From the NCBI GenBank assembly GCA_023663345.1, contig JAMPHR010000004.1, positions 257,070 through 299,628 of the forward strand: a stretch of DNA of 42,559 bases, read 5' to 3'. The DNA comes from Paenibacillus sp. (GTDB lineage Bacteria; Bacteroidota; Bacteroidia; Bacteroidales; Muribaculaceae). A program made the position numbers and the translations under genes. Positions 10,786 through 20,120 of this stretch are shown piece after piece (position 1 is the first letter of the stretch; every line of letters starts with the position of its first letter). The notes beneath the pieces were generated by a model. It had not been told where the DNA came from. It saw nothing but the letters and a program-made list of their open reading frames with translations, and did no database searches.

Positions 10786-12157
10786 ATTGTCGTTCCGGTC
10801 GCGCGTGCTGTTGTATCTGCTTGCCTTGTGCTGGATACTTGTGGGCACGTGCATGGCGTTTCAGTATCATCGTGAGAAGGAGTTCAAGAAAGAGCTGCTC
10901 GACACGCGTCTGCAGATCTACAATGAGCATATAATCAACTGTCTACGCATGGGAATATCGCCCGACTCGGTTCACGGAGTTACCGATGATGAGACGGGCC
11001 AGTTGAGAGTGACTGTTGTCGACAGTGCCGGCAATGTGGTGTATGATAACAACAGGAACACTCCGTATCCGTCGACCAATCATAATGACCGTCCCGAGAT
11101 AGTCGAGGCCAGAGCCAAGGGGGTGGGATACTCCACGGCCCGACATTCCGAGAGCGATGACACCGATTATTTCTATTCAGCCCGTCTCGGCGATGATGGC
11201 ATGGTTGTGAGGTCGGCCGCGCTGTACACCCATTCGCTAAAGGAATTTCTTCGGGCCGACCGCACATTGTTGTGGATAATGGCTGTGATGACACTGCTGA
11301 TGAGTCTGGCCGGATTCATGGTGGCGAGACGCATATCGCAGAGCATCACCAGGCTCAATGTTTTTGCCGGCCGGGCCGAGAGGGGAGAGCGCATATATGG
11401 TGATGAGGCTTTCCCTCACGATGAACTGGGCAGTATCGCGAGCCATATAGTCAGGCTGTATGTGCAGCGCGACCAGCAACACCGCGAGGCTTTGCGTCAG
11501 GAGCAGGATAAAATCAGGCTGAAGAAACAGCTTACCAACAATATCAACCATGAACTGAAGACTCCGGTAGCCTCTATGATAGTGAGTCTCGAGCTATTGC
11601 GTGATCATCCCGAATTGCCTCCTGAGAAAAAGACCGAGTTCATCGACCGCATATATGCCAATGCCCAGCGGTTGAATTCCATGCTCAAGGATGTGTCGGT
11701 GATAACCCGCATGGATGAGGGGGCCGGAATGATTGAGAAAGAGCCTGTGAACCTTAGGCAGCTCGTTGACGAGGTGGCCGAGGAGGAAAGGCTGCGTACC
11801 GATATGTCTATAATCACCGATGTGCCCGACCTCACGATCAATGGCAACCGACAATTGCTTGAATCGGTGTTCCGTAATCTGATTGACAATGCCATCGCTT
11901 ACAGCGGAGGTACGGAGATAAGAGTTGTAGCCGACCGTGACGGGTATTTCATGGTAAGCGACAATGGATGCGGGATAGCCGAGGAGCATCTGCCTCATAT
12001 TTTCGAGCGCTTCTACCGGGTTGACAAGGGGCGGTCGAGAGCTGCCGGGGGTACGGGGCTTGGCCTGTCCATAGTGAAGAATGCGGTAGGACTCCACGGC
12101 GGTACTATCACTGCCACAAGCGACAACGGCCTTAAAATGACGTTCAGGCTGATATAG
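10769..12157 (+). CDS. Membrane sensor histidine kinase
   Basis: A 462-residue sensor kinase partnered with the preceding regulator. Transmembrane helix 1 lies at about 10-29 (VLLYLLALCWILVGTCMAF), a periplasmic sensor segment of roughly 130 residues follows, and helix 2 is at about 168-188 (LLWIMAVMTLLMSLAGFMVA). A HAMP-like linker leads to the HisKA domain with the phospho-accepting His261 in NNINHELKTP. The ATPase domain has the N box NLIDNAIAYSGG, the G1 box DNGCGIAEEH, the F box IFERFYRVDKGRS and the G2 box GTGLGLSIVKNAV. Its layout resembles PhoR-like kinases. The phosphate-transporter gene lies 120 bases downstream, which would suit phosphate sensing, but the coupling to GH28 points elsewhere; the signal is unresolved. 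Confidence 0.93.
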   Translation: MAGRIRLSFRSRVLLYLLALCWILVGTCMAFQYHREKEFKKELLDTRLQIYNEHIINCLRMGISPDSVHGVTDDETGQLRVTVVDSAGNVVYDNNRNTPYPSTNHNDRPEIVEARAKGVGYSTARHSESDDTDYFYSARLGDDGMVVRSAALYTHSLKEFLRADRTLLWIMAVMTLLMSLAGFMVARRISQSITRLNVFAGRAERGERIYGDEAFPHDELGSIASHIVRLYVQRDQQHREALRQEQDKIRLKKQLTNNINHELKTPVASMIVSLELLRDHPELPPEKKTEFIDRIYANAQRLNSMLKDVSVITRMDEGAGMIEKEPVNLRQLVDEVAEEERLRTDMSIITDVPDLTINGNRQLLESVFRNLIDNAIAYSGGTEIRVVADRDGYFMVSDNGCGIAEEHLPHIFERFYRVDKGRSRAAGGTGLGLSIVKNAVGLHGGTITATSDNGLKMTFRLI

Positions 12158-12277
12158 CTTTTTTTAAGATAGGTGCAATAAAAAAGCAACAATATATTCA
12201 TAATCGTGAAACATTAATTGTGGAAATTTGTGATGCCTAAATAAATCACAGAATCCGAAACAATTAATGATTCAGAT

Positions 12278-14560
12278 ATGGATATTCTATTTCTCATCAT
12301 AGTAATCTTTCTGTTCCTGCTGGCGATATTTGATCTGACGGTGGGAGTGAGCAATGATGCTGTGAATTTTCTCACCTCGGCTGTCGGGTCGAGGGCCGCG
12401 TCGTTCAAGCGCATACTCATTGTAGCGTCGATAGGAGTATTTATCGGTGCGGCCATGAGCAACGGCATGATGGATGTGGCACGTCATGGCATATTCCGGC
12501 CGGAGAATCTGTCGTTCTACGATGTCATAGCCATTTTCATGGCTGTGATGGTGACGGATATAATATTGCTCGATGTGTTCAATTCGCTCGGTATGCCCAC
12601 CTCTACCACGGTGTCGATGGTGTTTGAGCTGCTCGGAGCTACATTTGTAGTGGCTTTGTTCAAGATCGCCGCTCCCGGGAGTGAACTTGGATTGGCCGAC
12701 CTGATCAATGCCGAAAGGGCACTGTCGGTGATACTCGGCATCTTCCTGTCGGTGGCGATCGCCTTTGTGTTCGGTACAGTGGTGCAGTTCCTGACACGAC
12801 TGGTGTTCACGTTTGAGTACAAGAGCCGCATGAAGTGGAAAGTGGGGCTGTTTGGAGGCGTTGCCTGTACGGCCATCGTGTACTTCATGCTCATAAAAGG
12901 GATCAAGGACCTTACCATCATGACTCCCGAGCTAAAGGCATGGATTGCGGACAACACCGCGATGCTTCTCGGAGTATGTTTCGTAGGTTTCACTGTACTT
13001 ATGCAGGCTTTACATGCGTTGAGGGTCAATGTGCTCAAGACGGTTGTACTTCTCGGTACATTCTCGTTGGCCATGGCCTTTGCCGGTAATGACCTGGTGA
13101 ACTTTATCGGTGTCCCGCTTACCTCGATAGCGTCATATCAGGATTACATGGCCAATGGTAGCGGTGATGTACACGGGTTCATGATGGGAAGCCTGAACGG
13201 TCCGGCCGACACTCCGTTTTATTTTCTTGTGGGAGCCGGAATGATAATGGTGGTGGCACTCGCAACATCGAGCAAGGCCCGTCGGGTAACACAGACCACA
13301 GTGGGTCTTAGTTCCCAAAGCCAGTGTGACGAGATGTTTGGTTCATCGCGCATAGGGCGTGCGCTTGTACGTGCCACTCTTAAGGTTTACAACAGCCTCA
13401 TGGAGATTATGCCAGCCGGAATGCGCCGATGGCTGTCGCGCCGACTGGATGCGACCAAGGCTCAGCCTGAGGATGGAGCAGCGTTTGATCTTGTGAGGGG
13501 GGCTGTCAATCTGATGCTCGCAGGTATGCTCATCGCTTGGGGTACATCCATGAAACTGCCCTTGTCAACCACTTTCGTCACATTTATGGTGGCGATGGGA
13601 ACATCCCTTGCCGACAGAGCCTGGGGACGTGAGAGTGCCGTGTTCCGCATCACGGGTGTCATCTCGGTGATAGGCGGATGGTTCATCACAGCCGGAGTGG
13701 CCTTCATCGGTGCAGGTATCGTGGTATGTCTCATGCACAAGGGTGGTGTGCCGGTGATGTTTGCCGGAGCAGCCATAGCCGTGATATTGCTTATACGCAG
13801 TAATATCCGCTTCAAGAACAAGAAGAAGGAGATGGAGAGTGACACGCTGTTCCAGACCATCCTGTCCACCGAGAATCCTGCTGATGTATGGCCTCTGCTA
13901 AGGGTGTATATCAATGAAAAAGAGCGGATGTTCCTGAAATTTGCCGCCGATGCCTACTCCGAGGTCACCACAGGTTTCATCAATGATGACAACAAGGCGA
14001 TGTCGCGTTCCGAAAAAGTATTGATAACCGAGAAGGATGTTCTGAAAGGCCAGCGCCGGAAACTCACCCTGTGTCTGAGACGGGTGACTCCCGAGATAGC
14101 TATGGAGAAGAACACATGGTTCCACCTGAGCAACAACATGGCCATGTCGATGACCTATAATCTGAGACGTATCAATGAGGTGTGCAAGGAGCATGTGGAT
14201 AACAATTTCCGGCCTCTTCCCGAGCATTTCCACAAGTCATTCACAGCTATATGCGACAAGATTCGTGATGTGTTGCTTGATGCCGAAGCTGCGATAGAGG
14301 TGAGCCAGCCCGAGGTCATAGACGCCCTGCGTCGCCGATGTGAACGCATCAAGAACGAGCTGTCGGCAAGGTCGAAGGAGGCATATGGTTACATACAGCA
14401 GGGTGATGCGTCCGATATGACCGTAGTATATGTCTATCTCAACGTCCTGCAGGAGAGTCAGGAGTTCGTGACCTCTCTGAGAAAGATGCTCCGTGCGTCG
14501 GGCAAGCTGAATCTTGCTCCCTCGTCCTACCGTAGCTTTACCAGTCCGGAGGTGTCATGA
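12278..14560 (+). CDS. PiT-family inorganic phosphate transporter
   Basis: A 760-residue inner-membrane transporter of the PHO4/PiT family, which moves phosphate with a cation. The duplicated family motif is seen as GVSNDAVNFLTSAVG near residue 24 and GAVNLMLAGMLIAWG followed by KLPLSTTFVTFMVAMG near 410-440. About ten to twelve hydrophobic segments cover residues 1-510. The last 240 residues are soluble and helical (FLKFAADAYSEVTTGFINDD and on), resembling the PhoU/DUF47-like tail found in Bacteroidota PiT proteins, probably regulatory. A strong convergent hairpin at 14584-14613 ends the transcript. It follows a two-component system, which might control it. Confidence 0.92.
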   Translation: MDILFLIIVIFLFLLAIFDLTVGVSNDAVNFLTSAVGSRAASFKRILIVASIGVFIGAAMSNGMMDVARHGIFRPENLSFYDVIAIFMAVMVTDIILLDVFNSLGMPTSTTVSMVFELLGATFVVALFKIAAPGSELGLADLINAERALSVILGIFLSVAIAFVFGTVVQFLTRLVFTFEYKSRMKWKVGLFGGVACTAIVYFMLIKGIKDLTIMTPELKAWIADNTAMLLGVCFVGFTVLMQALHALRVNVLKTVVLLGTFSLAMAFAGNDLVNFIGVPLTSIASYQDYMANGSGDVHGFMMGSLNGPADTPFYFLVGAGMIMVVALATSSKARRVTQTTVGLSSQSQCDEMFGSSRIGRALVRATLKVYNSLMEIMPAGMRRWLSRRLDATKAQPEDGAAFDLVRGAVNLMLAGMLIAWGTSMKLPLSTTFVTFMVAMGTSLADRAWGRESAVFRITGVISVIGGWFITAGVAFIGAGIVVCLMHKGGVPVMFAGAAIAVILLIRSNIRFKNKKKEMESDTLFQTILSTENPADVWPLLRVYINEKERMFLKFAADAYSEVTTGFINDDNKAMSRSEKVLITEKDVLKGQRRKLTLCLRRVTPEIAMEKNTWFHLSNNMAMSMTYNLRRINEVCKEHVDNNFRPLPEHFHKSFTAICDKIRDVLLDAEAAIEVSQPEVIDALRRRCERIKNELSARSKEAYGYIQQGDASDMTVVYVYLNVLQESQEFVTSLRKMLRASGKLNLAPSSYRSFTSPEVS

Positions 14561-14583
14561 TACAGCGACTGATGTAATAAAGG

Positions 14584-14613
14584 CCGGGATGCACTGTTCA
14601 ATGTGCATCCCGG
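14584..14613. terminator. Bidirectional terminator between PiT and gadC
   Basis: CCGGGATGCAC (14584-14594) and GTGCATCCCGG (14603-14613) form a perfect 11-bp stem with an 8-base loop between two convergent genes. T-runs are modest on both sides. Confidence 0.7.
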
Positions 14614-14633
14614 TCAAGTCTTATATCAGTTCA

Positions 14634-16208
14634 TTATTTGTCGGGTAGAGTGTCGGCAGGGGGCGTATCGCCGGCCTGTTTTGCCTCGAAAGCCTTGCGG
14701 GCTGCTTCAAGGAGTGCCTGGGCTTTGGGGTCCTTTTCCCAATGGAACGGCACGAAATCGCTCTTGGGATTTACCCACGACGGCTTACGACATGCAAGGA
14801 TTATGAACGGAAGGATGGTGAAGAGTGCAACTCCGCCAAACAGGACGCTGTACCATACGGTGGTTGATCCCATCGAAATCTGATCGGGCGGGAAGAAACT
14901 GAGCACAAATGCCAACAGCGATCCGAGGAATCCTACGCCAGCCACTACCCACATGAGCCAGTTGCCGTTACGCCCTATACGGAATGGGCGAGGGGCTTTC
15001 TTCATGGAATAGCGCAGATAGATGGCTGCCGAGAACATGAGCAGATAGGCGATGAGATAGAGCAACACGGTGAGCTGTGAGAGTATCTGATAGAAGCTCT
15101 GTACCGACGGCATCACCACGAAAAGGAGTGAGAGCAGTGTCACGGCTCCACCTTGGATGAGCAGGATATTGCGCTGCACGCCATTCTTGTTGGCTTTCTG
15201 GAAGAAAGGTGGAAGAAATCCGGCTTGTCCTACTGCAAATACGCCCTTGGATGGTCCGGCAACCCATGTGAGTACTCCGGCAAGCACTCCGAAGGCGAGC
15301 GCAATGGCTATGACGGGTGTGAACCAGTTCATGTGGAACGCCTTGAAGTAGTTGTCGAATCCTACCAGAAGACTCTGTACGAGGTTTATGTCCTTGGCCG
15401 GGATTATCACTCCGAGGGCAAAGGTTCCGAGTACGAAAATGAGTACCGTGACGAGAGCTCCTCCAAATACGGCTTTCGGATAGTTGACCGCCGGATTCTG
15501 GATGTCACGCACATGCACGCCCGACATTTCCATACCGGCATAGAAAAGGAATATCGAGGCGGCGAGCACCACGTTGTCGAAATTGGAAAGGTCAGGCAGG
15601 AAATCTCCATGGAAATCCATTTGCGACTGTCCGCCTGTGGCAAGGAATACCACTCCGCACACCACAAGAAGTCCGGCGGGAATGATGGTGCCTATCATAC
15701 CTCCTATCTTCGACACTTTGCCTACCCATCCGAGTCCTTTCATGGATATGAGTGTCGCCAGCCAGTAGATCGCGAGCACCACTATGATGGTATAGTACTT
15801 ATTGGACGCGAGATGAGAGTCGGCCACATGATCCATGCCGATAAATGCCAGAGATACGGCACCAAAGGTGAGAACCGTGGGAAACCAGATAGTACTTTCG
15901 ACCCATTGTAGCCAGATGCCGAGAAATCCGAGTTTACTGCCGAAAGCCTCGCCTATCCACCGGAACATACCGCCCTGCTGATAGGGGAACATTGCCGCCA
16001 GTTCGGCGGCTACGAGTGACACCGGGATGAGGAATACCAGTGCCGCAAAAAGGTAATAGAACGCTGAACTCACGCCGTACTCGGCCTCGGCCGGAAGGCC
16101 TCGTAGCGAGACTACGGCCACGATGTTCATGATCATCAGGGTACCTACGCCCAGTTTTGCCGCAGATTTCACTTTGGATGCTGTGGAGGGAGGAGATTGT
16201 GTAGCCAT
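14634..16208 (-). CDS. gadC: Glutamate/GABA antiporter GadC
   Basis: A 524-residue amino acid permease of the APC superfamily, matching GadC: it imports glutamate and exports GABA, so each decarboxylation cycle removes a proton. About twelve hydrophobic segments run from residue 17 to about 480, starting with KLGVGTLMIMNIVAVVSLRG and including YQQGGMFRWIGEAFG. A hydrophilic C-terminal tail (FVPFHWEKDPKAQALLEAA and on) corresponds to the pH-gating C-plug region of GadC. I chose the ATG at 16208 (MATQSPPSTAS) over one 11 codons upstream, because the upstream extension is hydrophobic and poorly supported. It is the last gene after gadB and glsA, 63 bases after glutaminase. Confidence 0.92.
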   Translation of the reverse strand: MATQSPPSTASKVKSAAKLGVGTLMIMNIVAVVSLRGLPAEAEYGVSSAFYYLFAALVFLIPVSLVAAELAAMFPYQQGGMFRWIGEAFGSKLGFLGIWLQWVESTIWFPTVLTFGAVSLAFIGMDHVADSHLASNKYYTIIVVLAIYWLATLISMKGLGWVGKVSKIGGMIGTIIPAGLLVVCGVVFLATGGQSQMDFHGDFLPDLSNFDNVVLAASIFLFYAGMEMSGVHVRDIQNPAVNYPKAVFGGALVTVLIFVLGTFALGVIIPAKDINLVQSLLVGFDNYFKAFHMNWFTPVIAIALAFGVLAGVLTWVAGPSKGVFAVGQAGFLPPFFQKANKNGVQRNILLIQGGAVTLLSLLFVVMPSVQSFYQILSQLTVLLYLIAYLLMFSAAIYLRYSMKKAPRPFRIGRNGNWLMWVVAGVGFLGSLLAFVLSFFPPDQISMGSTTVWYSVLFGGVALFTILPFIILACRKPSWVNPKSDFVPFHWEKDPKAQALLEAARKAFEAKQAGDTPPADTLPDK

Positions 16209-16271
16209 ATCAATAATAATTGAAAGGTTGTTTTTAAGCAACCTCTAAGTGAAAATATGAATTGTAGAAGT

Positions 16272-17234
16272 CTATGCTATAGTAACGCGATCGCCGTTCA
16301 TGATGCCGAGTCCGAGGATCTGCATGAATTTCTTGATCGCGGCCTGCGCCTTTACCGAATTTCCGGCATCATCGAGCGGAGGAGCGAAAGCCGCTATTCC
16401 CAACACGCCTGGTAGCACTCCGAGCACGCCTCCGCCTACTCCGCTTTTGGCGGGGATTCCTGAGGTATAGAGCCAGTCTCCCGTGTGTTGATAGAATCCC
16501 ACGGTGGCGATCAGGGTGGTGATTTTGGGGGCGATAGCGGTATCAAACACCCTCTTGCCATTGACGGGACAATTTCCTCCTGATGCTATGGTCGCTCCCA
16601 TTGCTGCGAGTTGAGCAGAAGTGACACCGAGTGAGCATTGGCGAGTGTAGAGGTCGAGGCTCATGTCGGGGTCGTCATAGATGCGGTCATAATTCTTGAG
16701 TAGCCATGTGATGGCACGGTTGTTGAAGTTGGTGGCGCTTTCGCTGTGATACAATTCGTCGATGAGCTGAGGAGCCGAACCACACAGGTCGGTGATATTG
16801 TCGGTGATGGCTTTCCACTTGGCATCGGAATCCCCCTTGGGGTCTATCATTGAACATGCCGAGATCGCACCGGCGTTGACAAGCGGTGTGGATGGGTGGT
16901 CGTTCTCAAGGAGTATGGCAAATATGGAATTGAACGGCAACCCGGTGGCATCGGCTCCTATCTTCTTGAGCACACCCTCGGGAGTGTGTTGGCGCATGGC
17001 CAGTATCGCTGTCGGGACTTTGGATACCGATTCGATACCAAACCGGTAGTCGGTATCGCCGATATTGACGGCGGTACCGTCGGGCAACATCACGCTGAGA
17101 CCAAACAGCGAAGAATCTATATTGGCGAGATACGGGATATAGTTGGCATTGGCTCCACCGGTGATTTTGGAAGCGTAATCGTAGGCCTGCTGTGTGGCAT
17201 CACGTATCTGCTGTTTTGTCAAGTTGATATCCAT
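16272..17234 (-). CDS. glsA: Glutaminase A
   Basis: A 320-residue serine-dependent glutaminase that converts glutamine to glutamate and ammonia. The beta-lactamase-like fold signature is visible: FGIESVSKVPTAIL holds the SxxK catalytic pair, LPFNSIFAILLEND and PLVNAGAISACSMI form the substrate pocket, and SGGNCPVNGKRVF and SGIPAKSGVGGGVLG complete it. Placed between glutamate decarboxylase and the antiporter, it would feed glutamate to GadB, and the released ammonia would itself consume protons. This gad-gls arrangement is known in several gut bacteria. Confidence 0.94.
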   Translation of the reverse strand: MDINLTKQQIRDATQQAYDYASKITGGANANYIPYLANIDSSLFGLSVMLPDGTAVNIGDTDYRFGIESVSKVPTAILAMRQHTPEGVLKKIGADATGLPFNSIFAILLENDHPSTPLVNAGAISACSMIDPKGDSDAKWKAITDNITDLCGSAPQLIDELYHSESATNFNNRAITWLLKNYDRIYDDPDMSLDLYTRQCSLGVTSAQLAAMGATIASGGNCPVNGKRVFDTAIAPKITTLIATVGFYQHTGDWLYTSGIPAKSGVGGGVLGVLPGVLGIAAFAPPLDDAGNSVKAQAAIKKFMQILGLGIMNGDRVTIA

Positions 17235-17287
17235 AAGTTGAAATTGGAGGTGGGTAAAAGTACTCTATGGGCGGTTGGTGAAAAAAT

Positions 17288-17333
17288 ATCCGGCTGGCGC
17301 ACGTCATCTATGGTGAGCGGTCGTCAGCCGGAT
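17288..17333 (-). terminator. Terminator after gadB
   Basis: ATCCGGCTG and CAGCCGGAT form a 9-bp stem, extended inward by CG/CG. On the minus strand it is followed by ATTTTTTC. It lies between gadB and glsA, so gadB likely makes a monocistronic message plus readthrough into glsA-gadC. Confidence 0.7.
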
Positions 17334-17405
17334 CTATATCAGTAGTAGGATCAAAAGGGTGGAAGGACGGTCGTTGTATCGTTACAGCCGTCGTGCCCTA
17401 TATGA

Positions 17406-18845
17406 TCACTTACCGGTGTGGTTGAATGTCTTCGCTACCAAGGGCACATTCTTCTCCATGGCGATACGGGTCGGGGTGGGGTACTCAAGTTTGTTGAGTT
17501 CGTCCACGGCAAATTGTATGTCGGCGAGAAGCTGATCGGCCATGTCGCGGCTGAATCCCTGCTTGCAGAGGGTACGCATCACCACGATCTGCTCGATATT
17601 GGCAGGCATGGTATAGGCAGGTACCATCCATCCCTTCTGAGCGAGCTTGTCCTGGAGGTCAAAGAGGGTCCATTTGGATGTCTTCTGTACCTCAGGCTTC
17701 ATGAGCCATACGAATATCGGGTTGGGAAGATCCTCCTGAGCGTAAGGCTGGAATTCGGGCATCGCGCCAACTTTCTCCTTGAGATACTTGGCTACCTGGA
17801 GTGAATTGTACTGGACGTTCTTGTAGCCTTCGAATCCGAGGCGGATGAACTGATAGTACTGGCCGAGAATCTGTGCGGCTGGGCGTGAATAGTTCAGGCC
17901 CACCTGAGTGACCTCGGCTCCGAGATAGTTGACAGTGAACGACATATCCTCGGGCAGATACTTCTTGTCCTTCCATACTACCCATCCGAGGCCCGGATAT
18001 ACGAGGCCGAACTTGTGGCCCGAGGTGCTGATCGAGAGCACCCATTTGAGTCGGAAGTCCCATTTCTTTTCAGGATTGAGGAACGGGAGGATGAAACCGC
18101 CACTCGCAGCGTCGATGTGGATGCACACCTCGTTGCCGGTCTCGGCATTATACTTGTCAAGTGCGGCATCAAGAGCCTCCACATCGTCATTGAGGCCTGT
18201 CCAGGTCACACCCTGGATAGGAACTACGCAGATGGTGTTCTCATCACACAGTTTGATTGTCGCATCGATGTCAAGAGTGGGGTGTTCGAGCGAGAGGGGC
18301 ACACAGCGCATCTCGATATCCCAGAACGTGGCGAATTTCTCCCATACGACCTGATAGCCGGTGGAGATAATCATATTGGGTTTGTCGTAAGGCTTACCTG
18401 CTTTCTTGCGACGTTCGCGCCAACGCTTGAGGGCGGCGATACCTCCGAGCATACAAGCCTCGGATGAGCCGATGGCCAACGCGCCGGCTTTCCATTTGTT
18501 GGTTTCGGGGGTGTTCCACAGATTGGCCATGATGTTGATACACTTCTGGCACATCACGGCTACACGTGGATATTCGGTCTCGTCGATATAATTGATGTTC
18601 ACAGCCTCGTTCATCAGTCGGGTGGCATATTCGTCCATGTATGTTGTGACGAATGTTGCAAGGTTTAGGCGAGGTTGAGTCTGGGCGAATGTCTCGTCCT
18701 TTACCATCTGATAGGCGATCTCGGGGGTGGTGGAACCCTGAGGAATACGGTCTACAGGAGCGGGCTGAAGCATGGCATCAGATCCGAACACATCGGTCTT
18801 GGCATCACCGTTGCGGAAATTGGGGTCGTTTTTGGGGTCGAGCAT
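17406..18845 (-). CDS. gadB: Glutamate decarboxylase
   Basis: A 479-residue PLP-dependent enzyme that converts glutamate to GABA, consuming a cytoplasmic proton. The PLP lysine is in STSGHKFGLVYPGLGWVVWK near residue 280; HIDAASGGFILPF and PIQGVTWTG flank the cofactor site. The N-terminus (MLDPKNDPNFRNGDAKTDVF) resembles the helical segment that mediates acid-dependent membrane association in enterobacterial GadB, and the protein ends in NHTGK, reminiscent of the His-containing C-terminal pH switch of that enzyme. Length and motifs are complete. It is first in the minus-strand gadB, glsA, gadC series and has its own terminator. Confidence 0.95.
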   Translation of the reverse strand: MLDPKNDPNFRNGDAKTDVFGSDAMLQPAPVDRIPQGSTTPEIAYQMVKDETFAQTQPRLNLATFVTTYMDEYATRLMNEAVNINYIDETEYPRVAVMCQKCINIMANLWNTPETNKWKAGALAIGSSEACMLGGIAALKRWRERRKKAGKPYDKPNMIISTGYQVVWEKFATFWDIEMRCVPLSLEHPTLDIDATIKLCDENTICVVPIQGVTWTGLNDDVEALDAALDKYNAETGNEVCIHIDAASGGFILPFLNPEKKWDFRLKWVLSISTSGHKFGLVYPGLGWVVWKDKKYLPEDMSFTVNYLGAEVTQVGLNYSRPAAQILGQYYQFIRLGFEGYKNVQYNSLQVAKYLKEKVGAMPEFQPYAQEDLPNPIFVWLMKPEVQKTSKWTLFDLQDKLAQKGWMVPAYTMPANIEQIVVMRTLCKQGFSRDMADQLLADIQFAVDELNKLEYPTPTRIAMEKNVPLVAKTFNHTGK

Positions 18846-19176
18846 GGAAGTAAATTGTTGAAGAGGTTTGTATATTTATTTGTATATTTATATGTGCATT
18901 AATTCGCGACATTTTTAGCGGGGTAGGATTTATCTCCGCTCATTTTATCGTTACATTATGTTTTTTAAACATATCGCTCGGGGAAATAGTTTTATACCCC
19001 TTGGCGTATTGCACTGTTTTTAACTTGCAGGCGTTAAATTTAACATTAGTACGTGTTTTATTATCTATCCGGGACACATAACTGAATCACATTGCTTGAC
19101 TGTTGATATAATTTTAGTAATTTTGCAATGTAAAAGACAATAAGTGTCATAAATCCTTAAACTCAGAAAATAAAAA
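18846..19176. other. Divergent intergenic region with a 17-bp palindrome
   Basis: A 331-base gene-free stretch between gadB and the aldo/keto reductase operon. It holds TATGTTTTTTAAACATA at 18957-18973, an A/T-rich palindrome that could be a regulator site, and an AGCGG/CCGCT pair around 18917-18940. The plus-strand promoter is listed separately. I found no clear minus-strand TAnnTTTG box for gadB, which may use an alternative promoter. Confidence 0.45.
19096..19125 (+). promoter_or_regulatory. Promoter of the aldo/keto reductase operon
   Basis: TTG at 19096-19098, a 19-base spacer, then TAATTTTG at 19118-19125, identical in spacing and -7 box to the GH28 promoter. Start codon at 19177 gives a leader of about 45 bases. 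Confidence 0.75.
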
Positions 19177-20109
19177 ATGGAGTATCATGAAATAGGAAAG
19201 ACCGGCATGAAGGTGTCGGCTTTGAGCTTCGGAGCCTCGTCACTCGGTGCAGTTTTCCACGATATCAACGAGCCCCGTGCCATTGAGGCTGTCCACGCTG
19301 CTGTTGACGGCGGGATGAATTTTATCGATGTATCGCCTTACTATGGACACTACAAGGCTGAGACTGTGCTTGGAAAGGCTCTGCGCGAGATACCCCGCGA
19401 TAAGTACTATCTTTCCACCAAGGTGGGCCGTTACGGTAAGGACGGGGTGAACACTTGGGATTATTCTGCCAAGCGTGCCACCGAGAGCGTATATGAGAGC
19501 ATGGAGCGTCTGGGCATCGATCATATCGATCTTATAAATGTCCACGATATAGAATTTGCAGATCTCAACCAGGTTGTCAACGAGACCCTCCCGGCTCTTG
19601 TGGAGCTTCGCGATAAAGGTGTGGTGGGACATGTAGGTATTACCGACCTGCAGCTCGAGAATATCAAATGGGTGGTGGAACACACCCCCGAGGGCATGAT
19701 CGAGAGTGTGATGAATTTCTGTCACCATACTCTTAATGATGATAAGATCCTCGATTTCCTTGATCTGTTCGAGTCAAGAGGTATCGGCGTGATCAACGCT
19801 TCTCCCTTCTCCATGGGTCTGCTCACCAAGCGTGGTGTGCCTGCCTGGCACCCTGCTCCCAAGCCCCTTGTAGAGGTTTGCCGTAAGGCTGTGGAGCATT
19901 GCGAGGCCAAGGGATGCCCCATCGAGCATCTGGCCATACGCTATTCCATAAGCAATCCCCGCATTGCCACCACTCTGTTCAGCTCGGCCAATCCCGACAA
20001 TGTGCGTCGTAATCTCGAACTTATCGAGGAGCCTGCCGACATGCAGCTTGTGGCTGAGGTCAGAGATATAATAGGCGACCAGTTCCGCGTGAGCTGGGCT
20101 AACTCATAA
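19177..20109 (+). CDS. Aldo/keto reductase, L-fucose/L-galactose dehydrogenase type
   Basis: A 310-residue cytosolic NAD(P)-dependent aldo/keto reductase. The N-terminal MEYHEIGKTGMKVSALSFGA and the stretch FIDVSPYYGHYKAETVLGKA closely fit the sub-group containing plant L-galactose dehydrogenase and bacterial L-fucose dehydrogenases, which oxidise the sugar to its lactone. The catalytic tetrad is present: Asp and Tyr in DVSPYYG, Lys in LSTKVG, His in NVHDIE. It begins a tight three-gene run (12 and 29 base gaps) with a lactonase-like amidohydrolase and a zinc alcohol dehydrogenase, and is convergent with fucP-rhaM-fucI. Fucose oxidation is inferred from subfamily and context. Confidence 0.88.
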   Translation: MEYHEIGKTGMKVSALSFGASSLGAVFHDINEPRAIEAVHAAVDGGMNFIDVSPYYGHYKAETVLGKALREIPRDKYYLSTKVGRYGKDGVNTWDYSAKRATESVYESMERLGIDHIDLINVHDIEFADLNQVVNETLPALVELRDKGVVGHVGITDLQLENIKWVVEHTPEGMIESVMNFCHHTLNDDKILDFLDLFESRGIGVINASPFSMGLLTKRGVPAWHPAPKPLVEVCRKAVEHCEAKGCPIEHLAIRYSISNPRIATTLFSSANPDNVRRNLELIEEPADMQLVAEVRDIIGDQFRVSWANS

Positions 20110-20120
20110 CCACCCTGTGA

